Positions 23,359 to 36,640 of a stretch of 64,000 nucleotides of DNA are shown one piece after another. Under the pieces are notes generated by a model. The model made no database searches, was not told the DNA's origin, and saw only the letters and a program-made list of their open reading frames with translations. A program made the translations under genes and the position numbers. This DNA comes from Alisma plantago-aquatica (Eukaryota; Streptophyta; Magnoliopsida; Alismatales; Alismataceae): assembly GCA_963693085.1 (NCBI GenBank), contig OY856410.1, positions 1,334,611,804-1,334,675,803 on the forward strand. The letters run 5' to 3'. Positions within the stretch are counted from its first letter, which is position 1; every line of letters starts with the position of its first letter.

Positions 23359-23766
23359 ATGTGTGATGCCAGTGATTACATTGTGGGTGCCGTTCTGGGC
23401 CAATGTATAGAGAAGAAACATCATGTCATCTATTATGCATCGAAGACCATTGACGAAGCTCAGAGGAACTATGCAACTACTGAGAAGGAACTCCTAGCAG
23501 TCGTATATGCCTTTGATAAGTTTAGATCCTACCTCATTGGTTCAAAGGTGATTGTATACATCGATCACATTACTATTCATTATCTTCTAAAAAAGAAATA
23601 TGCAAACCCAAGGCTAATAAGATGTATTCTCCTATTGCAAGAATTTGATCTTGAGATTAGAGATAAGAGAGGCACATAAAATGTTGTAGCAGACCACTTA
23701 AGTCGTATCCACACTCTAGAAACTGAGAAGATCCCAATTAACAACTCTCTTCCAGATGAACAGCTT
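23359..23766 (+). pseudogene. Element C RNase H
   Basis: [15 protein letters not shown] holds the first catalytic Asp. [20 protein letters not shown] holds the Glu, and [14 protein letters not shown] the next Asp. After a TAA at 23677-23679 the domain closes with NVVADHLSR. Same frame as the integrase that follows. Confidence 0.93.
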
Positions 23767-25089
23767 ATGAAAGTCTCAGAAGCTACTCCTTGGTACTCGA
23801 ACTATGTGAACTACCTTGCCGTTGGTGTCATCCACCCTGAGTGTACTGGCAATGCTCTAAATAAATTCATGCATGATGTGAGGCAATATCACTGGGATGA
23901 ACCGTACCTCTTCAAGTTCTATGTTGATGGTCTCTATAGACGTTGTATCGATGAGGAAGAAGCCCAACTTATTTTAGAACAATGCCACTCAGACCCAGTC
24001 GGAGGCCATATGAGTTCTTAGAAAACTTCTTTGAAGGTTTTTCAATGTGGCCTCTTTTGGCCAACCATACCTAGTTATGCTTACAATTTTGTTCTATCAT
24101 GTGACAAGTGTCAGAGAACGGTAAACATTATGAGAAGAGATGAGCTGCCACTTAAGTTATGGCAAGAAGTTGAGATTTTTGATGTTTGGGGAGTGGACTA
24201 CATGGGTCCATTCCCATCCTTACATGAATTTTCCTACATCCTAGTTGCAGTGGATTATGTCTCTAAATGGATGGAGGCCATGCCAACCATCACTAGCGAT
24301 TCAAAACCCATCATTAAAATGTTTAAAGATATTATTTTTCCCTATTTTGGAATCCCACGAACTGTGATATCCGACGGAGGTTCTCATTTTCTGGAAAGAA
24401 GCTTTGGAGCGTTGTTGAGAAGATATGGTGTAACACATAAGGTAGCTTCCCCCTACCACCCACAAACAAGTGGGCAGGTAGAGATTTCAAACCATCAACT
24501 CAAGGCTATCCTGGAAAAGATAGTAGGACGCGACCGAAAGGATTGGTCAGTGAAAATCAATGATGATTTATGGGCCTACCAAACTGCATTCAAAACTCCT
24601 CTTGGAACAACACCCTTCAGACTTATCTATGGAAAATCATGTCACCTACCCATGGAACTAGAACATAAAGAATGTTAGGCAATAAAACAGCTGAATTTTG
24701 ACATTAAGAAAGTTGGCGAAGCTAGGATTCTGCAACTTCAAGAGCTAGAAGAACTCCGGATGATGGCTTATGAGAATGCATGAATCTACAAGGAACACAT
24801 GAAACTTCGACATGATGGTCATCTGAAGAGGAAGGACATTCAAGTGGGAGACCAAGTTCTATTGTTCAACTCAAGATGGAGGTTATTCCCAGGAAAACTT
24901 CATTCTCACTGGTCTGGACCATACATTGTCAAAAGCATCTATCCACAAGGTGCATTCACTTTATGGAGTGAAAAGTCAGGAAATTTTGTGGCAAATGGCC
25001 AACGCTTGAAAAGATATTTCACCACAACTAACACTAGCACAGATGAATCGATGAATCTATCCAAACCGACATATCTACCAGAAAACTGA
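23767..25089 (+). pseudogene. Element C integrase
   Basis: The HHCC zinc domain is visible as H..DPVGGH (near 23990) and CDKCQ (near 24105). The catalytic core has GVDYMGPF (first Asp), ISDGGSHF with Asp at 24373-24375, and GQVEISN with Glu at 24481-24483; the spacing is D-35-E. The C-terminal domain reads GDQVLLFNSRWRLFPGKL and GPYIVKSIYPQGAFTLW. Stops at 24019-24021, 24676-24678 and 24781-24783 interrupt an otherwise single frame that ends at 25087-25089. Confidence 0.95.
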
Positions 25090-26547
25090 ATAAATCAAGT
25101 CGAGCCGACGACATAAAACAAAGGCGCTTGTCAGGAGGCAACCTGATCCTTAGCTTAGTTTTTATTTTTAAGTTTTAAAATTAGAACAATTTTCCACCTG
25201 GTAGGCGATGCATCGCAAGATGCAGTCTTAAGTTCTGATAATTTTCATTTTTCTAATATTTTAGATGGAGGATGTGTCGCTGAAAGGAATGCAACCACAT
25301 CTGGTGGACCAACCAGCACGCGTTTTCCCCTCCATCTCAAATTTAGAGTTTTCTTAGGGCGAGAAAATTTCTAAGTTTGGGGTGGAGGGTGGGTGGTATG
25401 TACTTTACTTTCCACCCTCTCCTATCTATTTCAGACTTAAGATCTCATAGTTGCAATTTTGAGCAAATTTTTCAAAAATTTTCAAAAGTTTTCATAGCAG
25501 TTTGTATAGAAACTTGATGAAGTTTTGATGCTTTTGTTTCAATCAAAGCCATTACCTAGCCAGCTATCCTATTTTTCCATGCAGTTTTGAATCATTATAC
25601 TTTCCTTATTCGAAGCAAAACCTCAAGGGGGACAATTTCTAAAACTAGCCAATGGTTAGAAATCACTGTGTAAAGCTTATGAATCCTAACATCATGATCA
25701 ATAGATATGGCAAGTATCTGTCGAACTGAGAGGGATCAAACATGTTGTGCTTCCTAATTGACTAGTGGAACAATAGCATGGAATCTCCACCAGATCCACA
25801 CCAAGCCATTATTTGAGCAGAGTATGATAAGGAGGACAACTCGATGTACTGAATTGTAAATCAAGTTGCATTCTCATCTGAACTCTCTTCTACACTTCTT
25901 CAATCATCTCCTTACCCCTCCGTTCATAAAAAACAAACAAAATAGCCAATATAGTGCCAAACCCTAAGTTCGGGGTGGCACACTCTCTCTCTTTACACTT
26001 CTTCCATACCCCTCACTAATAAATAGGGGTGCACCACCAAGAAAAGATGCCAAAGAGCACACAAAAAGAAATGCAATCTCGAGTCGAATAGAGGAGAGAT
26101 TCACAAAAAAAAATGCAATCAATGAAGTTGCAAATCATATAATAAAGATCTCAAGTCGAATAGAGGAGAGATTTATTTCTTCCTTCCATACTACCCTTCA
26201 CTCCCCGTTCCACCTACTAGCACAATGAATGCCTACACTTACCAATATCCTAAAAACACCAGTGTTAGATCAGGTGCACACTTGTTGTTCTATGGGTATC
26301 TATGGACTCCTAAGAAACTCTTAGACACGCTTTATGTGGGAGAAGTGGAAAGGAAGTGATGTTGGGAAACGAACTCAAGAATGAAGATTTGGTAAGATAT
26401 GTTCTGTTATATAAGGATGTTGAGATGCTTAGTCATACCAACTAGAAAAGAAATAATTGTGATGTGAAGATGAGGCAGTCACACGAGTTGAAAGTATGCA
26501 TTAGGCGACTGTTTCAGATTTTATGTCACTCGAGGACGAGCAACGTT
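25090..26547 (+). other. Element C 3' non-coding region with PPT-like motifs
   Basis: No reading frame is supported, and no env-like protein. Two internal copies of the polypurine wording, ctaagtttggggtgg (from 25371) and ctaagttcggggtgg (from 25964), precede the true tract. Parts of this region match the reverse strand of E1 at 40560-41300, so it is conserved without coding. Confidence 0.75.
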
Positions 26548-26563
26548 TAAGTTTGGGGTATCT
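26548..26563 (+). other. Element C polypurine tract
   Basis: taagtttggggtatct directly before the 3' LTR start TGATGAATG. E1 has the same wording on the other strand at 40122-40140. Confidence 0.9.
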
Positions 26564-29306
26564 TGATGAATGCATATTCATCTTTTCTTAATCATCTCGA
26601 TTGGCCCAGTTATGGTTGCTTTCGTGCATTTATTGGCTTTATCTTCTAATATGTGCATTGACTTGGCTTAGTTAAAATTATCCCTATTTTAATATGATTT
26701 TTGCACCTATTTTCAGGTCACGATGAGCCCAAGAATATCAACCATAGCTAATTGGGCCTTTCTTCACTTCTACAGAAATCTGAGGCCCATCCACCTTGTG
26801 CTTTTCCTTAATTCATATCACTCCATGACCCACCTCTATCACGTCCCTTCTCTACTAGTTAACCCTACCATCATGATCAAGGCAGCAACCACTACTACGA
26901 TCAAGAGCCGGCAGACATCACGACCTTTCACCCTCTCTGCCCGCGGTCTAAGCAACCATCCAATCACGATTCCTACCACCTATCCGTGATTACTAGATCG
27001 TGACCGCCTCAAAATCGTGAACTTCACCTTCACACGATCGTGATCCCTGCCAGCTACCCCTCAACCATGATCAACCTAGCTGCCCATGATCACGACCCCC
27101 CCCCACTCCTCTTCAATACCCGTGACCCGTGCTTCCATCCATTGCGGCCATGTTCTTCTTAGGAACGCGACTAGAGAGGAACTGTGACCTTCAACTAGCC
27201 ACGCCTGTGGTAGCAACTCATGCATGCGGTCTGCCTCCTTTCACCCTCGTGGATCATGATTCTGCTTCTCCCACACCACGGTTCTCCTTCCCATGCCCGC
27301 GGTGACCTCCTCGCGATCTCCCTGCCTCCATCCTACCTGCGGTCTCTCCTCCCCATCACCTGCAAGCCATGACCATCTCTGCACCGAGACCACGATCACC
27401 TCTTCACCACCACACCCTCTCCCCATTACCACAGTGTCGACCTGTTGCTGATCGCGGCCGCTTCCAAGTAATCGCGACTTGCAGTTCCTCAAAGATCGCG
27501 GACACGTCCGTTCCATTATCGTGACCGAGCATAGCAACACCGCAACAACAAAGAACCACGGACACCTATCTGAGATCCCTAGAACCATGACCTACAGCAA
27601 AGGCATGACCAAGCCAAGAGATTGCAACCTTCTGCTCCCTTCCCTCATATCGCGACCGTGATCTTCTATGATCGTGACAGCTTCCAGTAATCACAACCTG
27701 ACCCGTTGCATCTATATTCGCATCCACCACCTACCATGATCATCTGTTGTTTCCATCCTTTTCTCACACCCCTACATGACCGCGACCCCCCCTCTCTTTT
27801 CCGTAGCACCATCACAGCAGCAGAAAAGATCTACCACCTCTCCGCCTCTTCTCTTGCTAATACAGCAACAACACCGTGACTCCATCACCAAGCAGATCGA
27901 GTCACTGTCAAAATCGCGACCTGCAAAAGGAACTGTGATCAGTGAAAATACAAAAGTCGCGACCTGCTACAAAATTACCAAGGTCGCGAATGTAAGTCGG
28001 TTCCCAGCCTACCTATAAATAGAACGCGACTCTAGCCAGTCAAGGATCATTGACAGACACTGTTAGGCTACAGGTCTGTCATGGGCCTAAGGAGACGACC
28101 TCCATAGCCAAGAACTTGCCCCCGTGGTGGTTTTGTGCCCCGTTCACCCAGATCTGGAGTGTAGACTCTAAATCTGCAAGCCACTTCATCCAGATCTAGA
28201 TCTAGATCTGCTGCATCTATGTCGTTGTATGCCACCATCTCATGCTCAAGATGCTCCTCCTACTGCGAGCAAGGACTACGAGAAGAAAGAAAAGGTAGGG
28301 AGAGAAGATCTGCCCCGTCTGCTATGGTGTTCTTCCCTCCTCGTCCAGATCTGCCCCGACATTGTGTAGAAGATCGTTTCTCCACCGAGTTGCGATCATC
28401 TTCTTCACCATACTCATGGCAGATTCTTCTTTCACTCTTATTTTTCTTGTTTCTCTCACCATGAGCGAGTAGTCTCCTTTTGCTGGGGTGCGGGGACTAG
28501 CCCTACTTCCCACGCTTTCATGTCCTTTTTGTTAAACATTCTATGGCATGAATATAATCTTTTATTTCGTTGTTAATCGTCGATGTGTGCTTCTGGATTG
28601 ATCACCGGCTTGCATTTATCTTGTTCATTTTCTATGTTATGAGAACTTCAATATGTAGGTTTGAATGTTGATTAATTCGGTTGACTCCCAAACTAGAAAT
28701 AGAATGGGATTCCTTGAGGTTGTAAGTGTATGATCTGTGAGGGGACGAGCCATCTAGCCCACGGTGACGCTTTTGTGTGCCTAAACATCCCATAGGGAGG
28801 TCCACAGCTTCATTTGTATTTATGTATCTTTGAAGCCGTAAGTATGTGATCCGGATGGTGATGAGACATCTGATACCTAAGGTGATGCTTACGCGAACCT
28901 GACCCTCGTATGGGGGGTTTTGCAATAGATCTACTTGGATGGTCATATCTTGCCTGGATGTTTGTGTTTGGACGTGTCTGCATGTGTAGTGGTGGTGAAA
29001 CCCTGGACCATCCCAGCGATTCCCATCATAAATCTTTAATCAACTTTTAATCTTGCTTTTACTTTCCTCGCATTTAGTTTAATTAAACTCAAATCAACCA
29101 ACCTTTGTTCTAAATATTAGTCTTAATTCAACTAGATTCGACTAGCTAAAGATTCTTAAAAGTGTTGTCCCTTGGGATTCGATCCTCAACTATACTGTGA
29201 TAAGACCCGTCCTCTTGCGGGTGGTATTATTGCACAAGGTTTTGGTTAAGAACTCAGGGATTTCAACCCTGAGTGAGTTTGTTAGTGCAAAAATTTGACC
29301 ACGTCA
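26564..29306 (+). repeat. Element C 3' LTR
   Basis: 2743 bp, partner of 16473-19238, TATA at 28014-28021, end CCACGTCA, followed by the AATGG target duplication. Confidence 0.95.
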
Positions 29307-29311
29307 AATGG

Positions 29312-30860
29312 CATTCTTCACACTCACAAAAACAATAACTCAATAAAGCCCTTTGAAGTTGTTTGGTGCTTTAATTCTATTTTTTTACATGAGGAGAGGC
29401 TAGACTCTCAGTCTAGGGGAGTTGATAAGATCCAATTTTTTGGATATTTGAGTGAATATTTTGTCCTCATTTTTTCATCTCTACTATGTTTTATCTAGAT
29501 AGTTATAATTGTTTTTGAAAGTTTTGATGTAGGTACCTAAACTCACCCCTTTTCTCTTATGTGCACAAAAAACACATTTTGGCAGTCGCCAAGCCCGGAA
29601 CCAAGCGATCATAGGAGTCAAGACCTCTTGGCAACCATTGGGAATGACACCAGGTCAACGCCCGCTAACCCTCAGATCTCAGTGACCATTGGATCATCTC
29701 ACATTGGTGATTGATGACTCTACCACACTTGAAAGTCACTAAACATTTTAGTTGTCTCTAGCTTCGATAATCGGTGATTGCTGACCTGAAGGCAAGCTCA
29801 ATGACCACCAATTCAAGTGACAGTTGGAAGTGATCAATCTTAGTGACAGATGAAATCTCAACAATCACTAAGCTCACAACATCAGTGACCGATGAAGGTT
29901 TAGCACCTCAATGATTGATGAGTTTTAAGTCGGTTACCAACACCTATAAATAGACACCAACTTCATCCATGAAGGGGGTCACAACATGTGGGAGGTGACG
30001 AAGTGTTGCCGTACTATAGAGCCTCCATATGGCCATTCCATTGATCCTATATCCCCATAAATGAAAGTCTAGAGGAGAGAGAGGATCTACACAATCACCA
30101 TCATCATGGACCCATTCTTCAAAAGGACTAGTTTCTTCTATGCTCTCACTTTAGATCTAGATTTGAAGGATACATGCACCTGTACTGGTCATTTGTGGTT
30201 GCAATTGGTGTATCTACCTTCTTCTCCTCTAGATCTGTTCACCCCCCTCATCTACTTCATTCCATTATGTCGTTCTTTCTCATGTCTCACTATACTTGTA
30301 AATCTATAATGCTACTTGCTACCATGAGTGGCTAAACATATTGATTGGGTTGGGAGTAGCCACTAAGGCTCCCCCGACATGTAAATACTTATATCCATTG
30401 AATATATGCTCTTAGCAAAGATTATCTCCATACTCTTGTGCTTAATGTTTCACTTATATGATTAGCTACCATCTTGTGATGTTTGATTTTTGGTGCCTTA
30501 AAAGAGTAGTACTAACATTATCTAAGTGTTATGGAGTTGCATGAATGGATGTGAATGTTGGAATGCTTAATCTTAATGACATATAGTTATGTTTGTGATT
30601 GTTTAATTGGCATCTCAAGAGAAAGGCAACCTATAATCTAGATCTATCCTAAGCTCTAGAGAGGAGGGTATAAACATATATGATGATTGTGTGTCATCTT
30701 GCTAAGGGTATACAATGGGTGTGAGTAGTGCATGTTGGTGAGAGACCATAGATGGTGAAACCCAATCCAATTTCTCATCCATACTTGTTATATCACTCTT
30801 TGTCTCTAGTTGTTATTTGTTTGTTTTCTTACTTTGTTTTATTTGTTTTGTTTTGTTGTT
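29312..30860 (+). repeat. Element A 3' LTR, second segment
   Basis: Resumes element A after C. U3 phrases built on CAGTGACCGATGA/TGATTGATGA run about 29690-29935. TATA tataaata at 29945-29952 is followed by a leader with ctaccatgagtggctaaa, which parallels the caccatgagtgagtag stretch of the C leader. The last 32 bases align with window positions 1-32. Interrupted by D at 30861. Confidence 0.75.
29945..29952 (+). promoter_or_regulatory. TATA box of element A 3' LTR
   Basis: cctataaatagacacc directly downstream of the phrase array. Same wording as the TATA of element C. Confidence 0.6.
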
Positions 30861-32976
30861 TGTAACATATTGAATCTTGGATTCAATTGCAATTTAACCC
30901 ATTTTCAAGATTTTATTTCCTTCATGTCCTTTTTTTCCTTTTCCCTAAATTTTCTTATCTTTTCTATCCTATTTGGCCCCAATATTGAAATTGAGAAATG
31001 ATTGATGGTTTGAACTATATTTATCCACATTCATTTCAGTGAATGGGTTTTTGCACAAATATCTCAACTAGAGTGTTAATTAGAGTCTAATAATGCAAAA
31101 TGACCATTTATGATAGATAATTAGTACATTATATTAATTTAGAGATTTTATGGCTTTGTGGGATAAGAAATGAGAAATAAGAAATTTTATATCAAAAATT
31201 TTTAAGAAAGGTATTAAATATATTTATTAGGCACTTAGCATACAATTAAATACAAGAATGCATTCAAGAAGAAGTTAATGTAAAGTTAGACTCCACACAC
31301 TTTAATTAGCCAACCCATGATTTTCAAGTCAATTGGAATTTCTCTACCCTCTTAATGAATTAAATGAATAAGCAACTCTAATATATATAAATGCCTAATA
31401 CATGTGAAAAAGGAAACCTCCTTGACTCCTAATTAGCCTGCTCTTTAAATTATTTGACCATCAGATATAAATTTCTTCCCAATTAAATGAGTGTTTGATA
31501 TAAAATAGTGCAAAGGAATGCCTAATGTTTTCAAAAGAAGAAACTAATACAAAAATTGAATGCCATGAATCCTAATTAACCCCATTGTAATTTGTAAGTT
31601 AGAGCGACATTGTTTGCATTCCCAATTAAAATGGTAATGAGAACCTTAATTAAATTAGGTTGTTATTTACATATTTGACCTAGAAATTAAGCTCTTTCCT
31701 AAACCTATAACACAACATTGTGTTAGTCCTCTTCATCTCAAACGAATGACACTGTGTTGTCTCCCCTTTCTGAAATGGGCGCCGTCCCTCTATGCAACAG
31801 GGTGTCCACCCCTTATTTAATCTCCTCCCATGTTCTTTCTTTCCACTCATCCTATTCATCTAACCCTAGCTGCCAATGCTCCTCTACCCTGCGCCCATCC
31901 ACAGTCACTGATGAGTCATCACCCTCCTCTGCCATTGGGTCCAACGCCACTCAAGTCGTACATTGTCACTCCATAACCCCCTCTCCACATGCCCTTTTAG
32001 CCTGGTCACAAGACATCAACTCCAACCTCCTTTCCTTCTCTTCACCACCATCGGGCTCCACTCAGTCTTTTTCGATGCCCCTACATCACCAACTGACATG
32101 CATGATGCCTGCACATCTGACCCTCGACACCAAACGACGTGCAACAGACCTGCAATAGGTCATTTCCCATACATCGTCAACAACGCTGATGTGGCCAACA
32201 CTTGAATTGGCCACGACGCTACGATGTCGTCATCTCTTGCTCTTTTGCAACGACGTTTGCAATACGACAACACCACCCTCATAGACACTACTCAAACTTC
32301 TGTTTCTTCATCCCTACAACCTTAGTCTGAATTGTTGTGATTGGTGCCCCTTGGATCAACAGGACTGCAATGCCTGCCACACAACTCTGACGCCATCACA
32401 CCTTGACAACAGGGTGTCATAGCCACCAAGTGCAACACCGATAGTGACACTATCATTTGCAACCACCAAATCTACAACACCACGGACATCTGCAAACACC
32501 TCCATTCATCTTGACGATGGTGACTCATTATAGGCTTCTCCTTCTTGGGTTACATGATCATAGATAAAGTGATGATGTGTTTGGGTCCCCATCTCATTGT
32601 GAATCAACCAGACATGGAACCACCATGGTAACCCTAGACATGTAAGTCTTCATTTAACATTCAATAGTTTTGTTTTAGAAAACAAATTATAAAGATGGGA
32701 TAAGTATGGAGTAAGGATAATCTAGTTATTTAAAACCATAACATGAACTAATCAACTTTGTTGTATACAAATATAAATATTAGATTGCATGAAATCAAAC
32801 ATTTAATGATGCATTAAAGTGGAATCTTGATATTAATAGAAGATATTTTATAAGACCCGGGTAGATTGATATCCAAAATGATAAATGTATCACCCTAATT
32901 GAGTATTGCATACTTTACCATGCCCTAAGAATCATTAGTGAGTGCATCCTTGTTTTAATGTATCCTTTACATTCGA

Positions 32977-32981
<5 letters not shown>

Positions 32982-33013
<32 letters not shown>
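32982..33013. repeat. (TA)n microsatellite
   Basis: An uninterrupted TA run of about 16 units inside element D. Confidence 0.95.
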
Positions 33014-33015
<2 letters not shown>

Positions 33016-33372
33016 GCATTACATGATCACTAGAAATACATATGGATCTAGGGAACACTCTCATCTAAATTGATCCAAGGGAACTTGAAATATGTATAAG
33101 AATGCATCTAACTATATTGTCTTCTTATGAATTAAATGGTGAAAAAGATAATAATGTGTAAAGGAATATATTTATTATAAACATATATCTAGATGACATG
33201 TTAGTTATATCAAAGCATGTGTATATTTGTGAACCTAATAGATATTCATGTGGAATATACTTACACCAATATACATGGTAAGCATGATGTTAGGAATAAT
33301 ATGGATTCACATTGTAGAAAAGAAAATGACATCATTAAACCTAAATTGGAAGAATATCTATATTATTGTTAT

Positions 33373-33376
<4 letters not shown>

Positions 33377-33449
<73 letters not shown>
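33377..33449. repeat. (AT)n microsatellite left of MITE 1
   Basis: AT run with one tgtata interruption, ending directly at the MITE 1 terminus GGGCCC. Confidence 0.95.
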
Positions 33450-33899
<450 letters not shown>

Positions 33900-33901
33900 T
33901 A

Positions 33902-34240
33902 GGGTATATCTTTGCTACCCGTGCGGGTAACTAAGATTCGCTACCCGTGCATCAGTTTTGTAATGGGAAGGTATGCATTTGTAATGAGACAATCCAAATT
34001 TGTAATGAGACAACCGAAATTGTAATACAAAGACTCGTTTTGTATTACAACACTGTTACAGTAATAAATATATATTTATTACTGTAACAACGTTGTAATA
34101 CAAAATGAATCTTTGTATTACAATTTTGGTCGTCTCATTACAAATTTGTTTGTCTCATTACCTATATGTGTCATCCCATTACAAAATTGATGCACGGGTA
34201 GCGAATCTTAGTTACCCGCACGGGTAGCGAAGATATACCC
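33902..34240 (+). mobile_element. MITE-like element 2: near-perfect palindrome in TA microsatellite
   Basis: The left arm starts gggtatatctttgctacccg and the reverse complement of the right end starts gggtatatcttcgctacccg. The two arms stay nearly identical for about 165 bases up to a centre near 34071 (aaatatatattt). Repeated TTTGTAATGAGACAA text occurs in both arms. The whole 339-bp unit can fold into one hairpin. AT-rich repeats flank it. No coding capacity. Microsatellite-targeting elements such as the rice Micron family are the closest known analogy. Confidence 0.8.
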
Positions 34241-35411
34241 ATATAGGTTGATATATATAAGTTGCATAAACTTATGTGACTAAATTTGGGTAATTATAAC
34301 TAAGATTGATATATAAACCATCACATATTCTCTCAATAAAGATTAAAATCATAAACCCTAACATGACATTAGCGGATGGGGAATTAGGTAAGTATAATAT
34401 TAAAAAATATATAATAGGAATGAATATGTTCACTTTGACTTGACTAATTTACATAATGTGTTTCTAAGATGAAAAGTTGACTTTGTGGACCAAAGTATAC
34501 TATTCAAGTTAACCTTTATGTGTGAAAAGAGGTATGTGCATTCTAAACCCTAAGTTAGGCTTTTTGATATCCAACCCTAATATTTCCAATGAGAATTTGT
34601 CTTTGCCTTTATTCTCTTTATTGCCTTTTTGTGGCACCTTTACTTCAATTATTATAGGGTCTTGGACCCCACTTGCAATGTTTTTTGAATTTATTAAATC
34701 CACCATTCAATTATTCTAGCATAATGATGTAACTGACTAATTAACTAATGTAGTGTACATGAGTACAAACCATCCATAGTGGTCATGTGTAAATTTGCCC
34801 AAGGGAATGTGATAATTCTCCCCATTTTATATATAGTTGGGTGCTTGGGAATGTGTTATTTCTCCCTCACCTAGAGGTTGAGGTTAGGTAGGTGTCTCAT
34901 CCCTATGTTGGTTTAACATAGTCATATTAAATCATGCATACAACTTTATTATTACTTGACTTGGTAGAATTCTTATTTATTTACTTGCCTCATATTCTTG
35001 ACCCTCTTAGCATGGTGAATCTTTATTATTTCCTACTTTAGTTTGTAATTGTCCTTATTCCTTAATTGATACAAACATTTTCTTTCCTCGTGTTGGCTGA
35101 TCCCAACCACCCATTTTTAGGATTAGAGTACGCAATAGGAGCATGGTGAACCAGCTTAAGACTAGGAAAATGAGTCCATCCTTCCCTCATGGATTTACTT
35201 GTTAAGTTATTTATTTTTGGAGACATATTGATGTATTTGAATTTTCCTCTACTTAGATCCTTTATTTGTATAAATCATGTAAACCCTTATGGGAAAAATT
35301 TATGTACTCTTTGTTAAATTGAATATAGTCAAATTTTAACTTCTTCTGCTATTCATTGTTGTTTTGTTTACCATTATTAGTAGAGAGGTGATCTCACCTC
35401 ATTACATTGTT

Positions 35412-35639
35412 GGTTAAAGTAACATCATTATCTAAGGAACACTAGACTTAATCTTTGATTGGTTTAACTAAGCTAAAGTTTTATTCTCTTACCACTTACT
35501 GGTCCTTGTCCCTGTGGATGGACCCCAATTTACTACATCAGACCTAGTAGTTGCAGGGGCCTAAGTGTTGGGTCATAAAATTTAAGAGTCTAACTACTTT
35601 AGATATGATCCTTTTTGTATGTGAAATTCAGGCCGATCA
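35412..35639 (+). repeat. Element A 3' LTR, last segment
   Basis: Aligns with window positions 37-273 (ggttaaagtaacatcatt, aaggaacactagactta, ttactacatcagacc, tcataaaatttaagagtc). Ends CGATCA; the following tgaac would be the target copy. Confidence 0.8.
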
Positions 35640-36640
35640 TGAACATCAAGAGGAGATTTAGACTGATAAACAATTTTGGGTCAAATACATTAAAAGTTCA
35701 TGCATTCATTTCAAGAGGGACATAAGTATCTCCATAAGTAATAGAGAATCTAGTACCTTTATTTGAAAGTAAAATTCTAGGATCTTTTGCAATTCAGGTC
35801 CAATGGACTCCAAACTTCAAAATATATCAAGAAAATATTTGAGGTCATTATGTTATTCTTGGGATGGAAATCACCTATTGAGTATCATTCATTGAGAGCA
35901 TTACAAAATTTTAATTATACTCTAGGTTATAATATTACTTCTTGTTTCTATTTTAGTTCATCTTAAGTTTTACATTTATGAATCATATGGTACATGATAC
36001 ACCATAGTATCAACATTATTTAGTATACCAATATATGTCACACATGCTATATACATGCATAAGATGTAATAGTATATACTTGTAAATCCCATAGAGCATA
36101 GTTTGCATATATTTATATGTTGCTAAATAACAATGTAAGTAGAAATATGAATATAATTGTGAGACCATGTACCTACCTCAAACCTAATATTCCTATAATC
36201 ATGCTTTATTATCATAATTGTGTGCTTGATCAAGTTTAAGACTAATTTATTAGGATATATCTCTTATTCAATTCAATTTGCACATCGGTTTCCCTAATAT
36301 CAAGTTTCTTACAAGTTTTTGACTCAATTTTAAATTTAGAAAAATATGAAGAATGAACTAAAAATTATGTGAAAAATATCTAACATAAGTTTTCCATCAT
36401 ACTCATACTTGTCTTGGTCTTGGAACAAAATGGTTAAGACACAACTATAATCTAACTTCAATTGAACATTGTTTGCTTTAATTTACAATTACATGTACAA
36501 TTATGGACTAATCTACAATTTCACCTTAATCAAGGACCTAATCTATAGTTGAATATATTTTATCTAATTGAACGCATTCCTCCTAATAATACATGATTTG
36601 ATGACATTTTAACTTGATTAGTATGATCTTTGATACTATC
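35640..36640. other. AT-rich unassigned DNA
   Basis: No reading frame, RNA gene or recognisable element. This is probably the DNA into which element A inserted, and is likely itself old repeat sequence. Confidence 0.5.

Larger units (their letters stand above)
16473..29306 (+). mobile_element. Element C: complete Athila-type Ty3/gypsy retrotransposon
   Basis: LTRs at 16473-19238 and 26564-29306 begin TGATGAATGCATATTCATCT and end CCACATCA/CCACGTCA. A perfect 5-bp target duplication AATGG (16468-16472 and 29307-29311) flanks it. Primer site 19244-19261, gag from 19420, protease about 21600, RT 22150-23240, RNase H 23250-23720, integrase 23770-25089, and a 1.47-kb 3' non-coding region ending in the polypurine tract. 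Integrase wording (GVDYMGPF, SPYHPQTSGQVEISN, YGKSCHLPMELEHK) places it in the Athila lineage. The order is complete but about a dozen stops and two frameshifts make it inactive. No env-like frame is seen. Confidence 0.95.

Noticed and set aside
25090..26547. Env-like reading frame expected in some Athila elements
   Set aside because: No long frame, membrane segment or signal sequence on the plus strand; the region contains repeated PPT-like motifs instead.
31754..32158. 134-residue Ser/Pro-rich open frame in element D
   Set aside because: Low complexity and no family resemblance. It lies in a GC-richer leader-like part of a non-coding element, so it is not reported as a gene.
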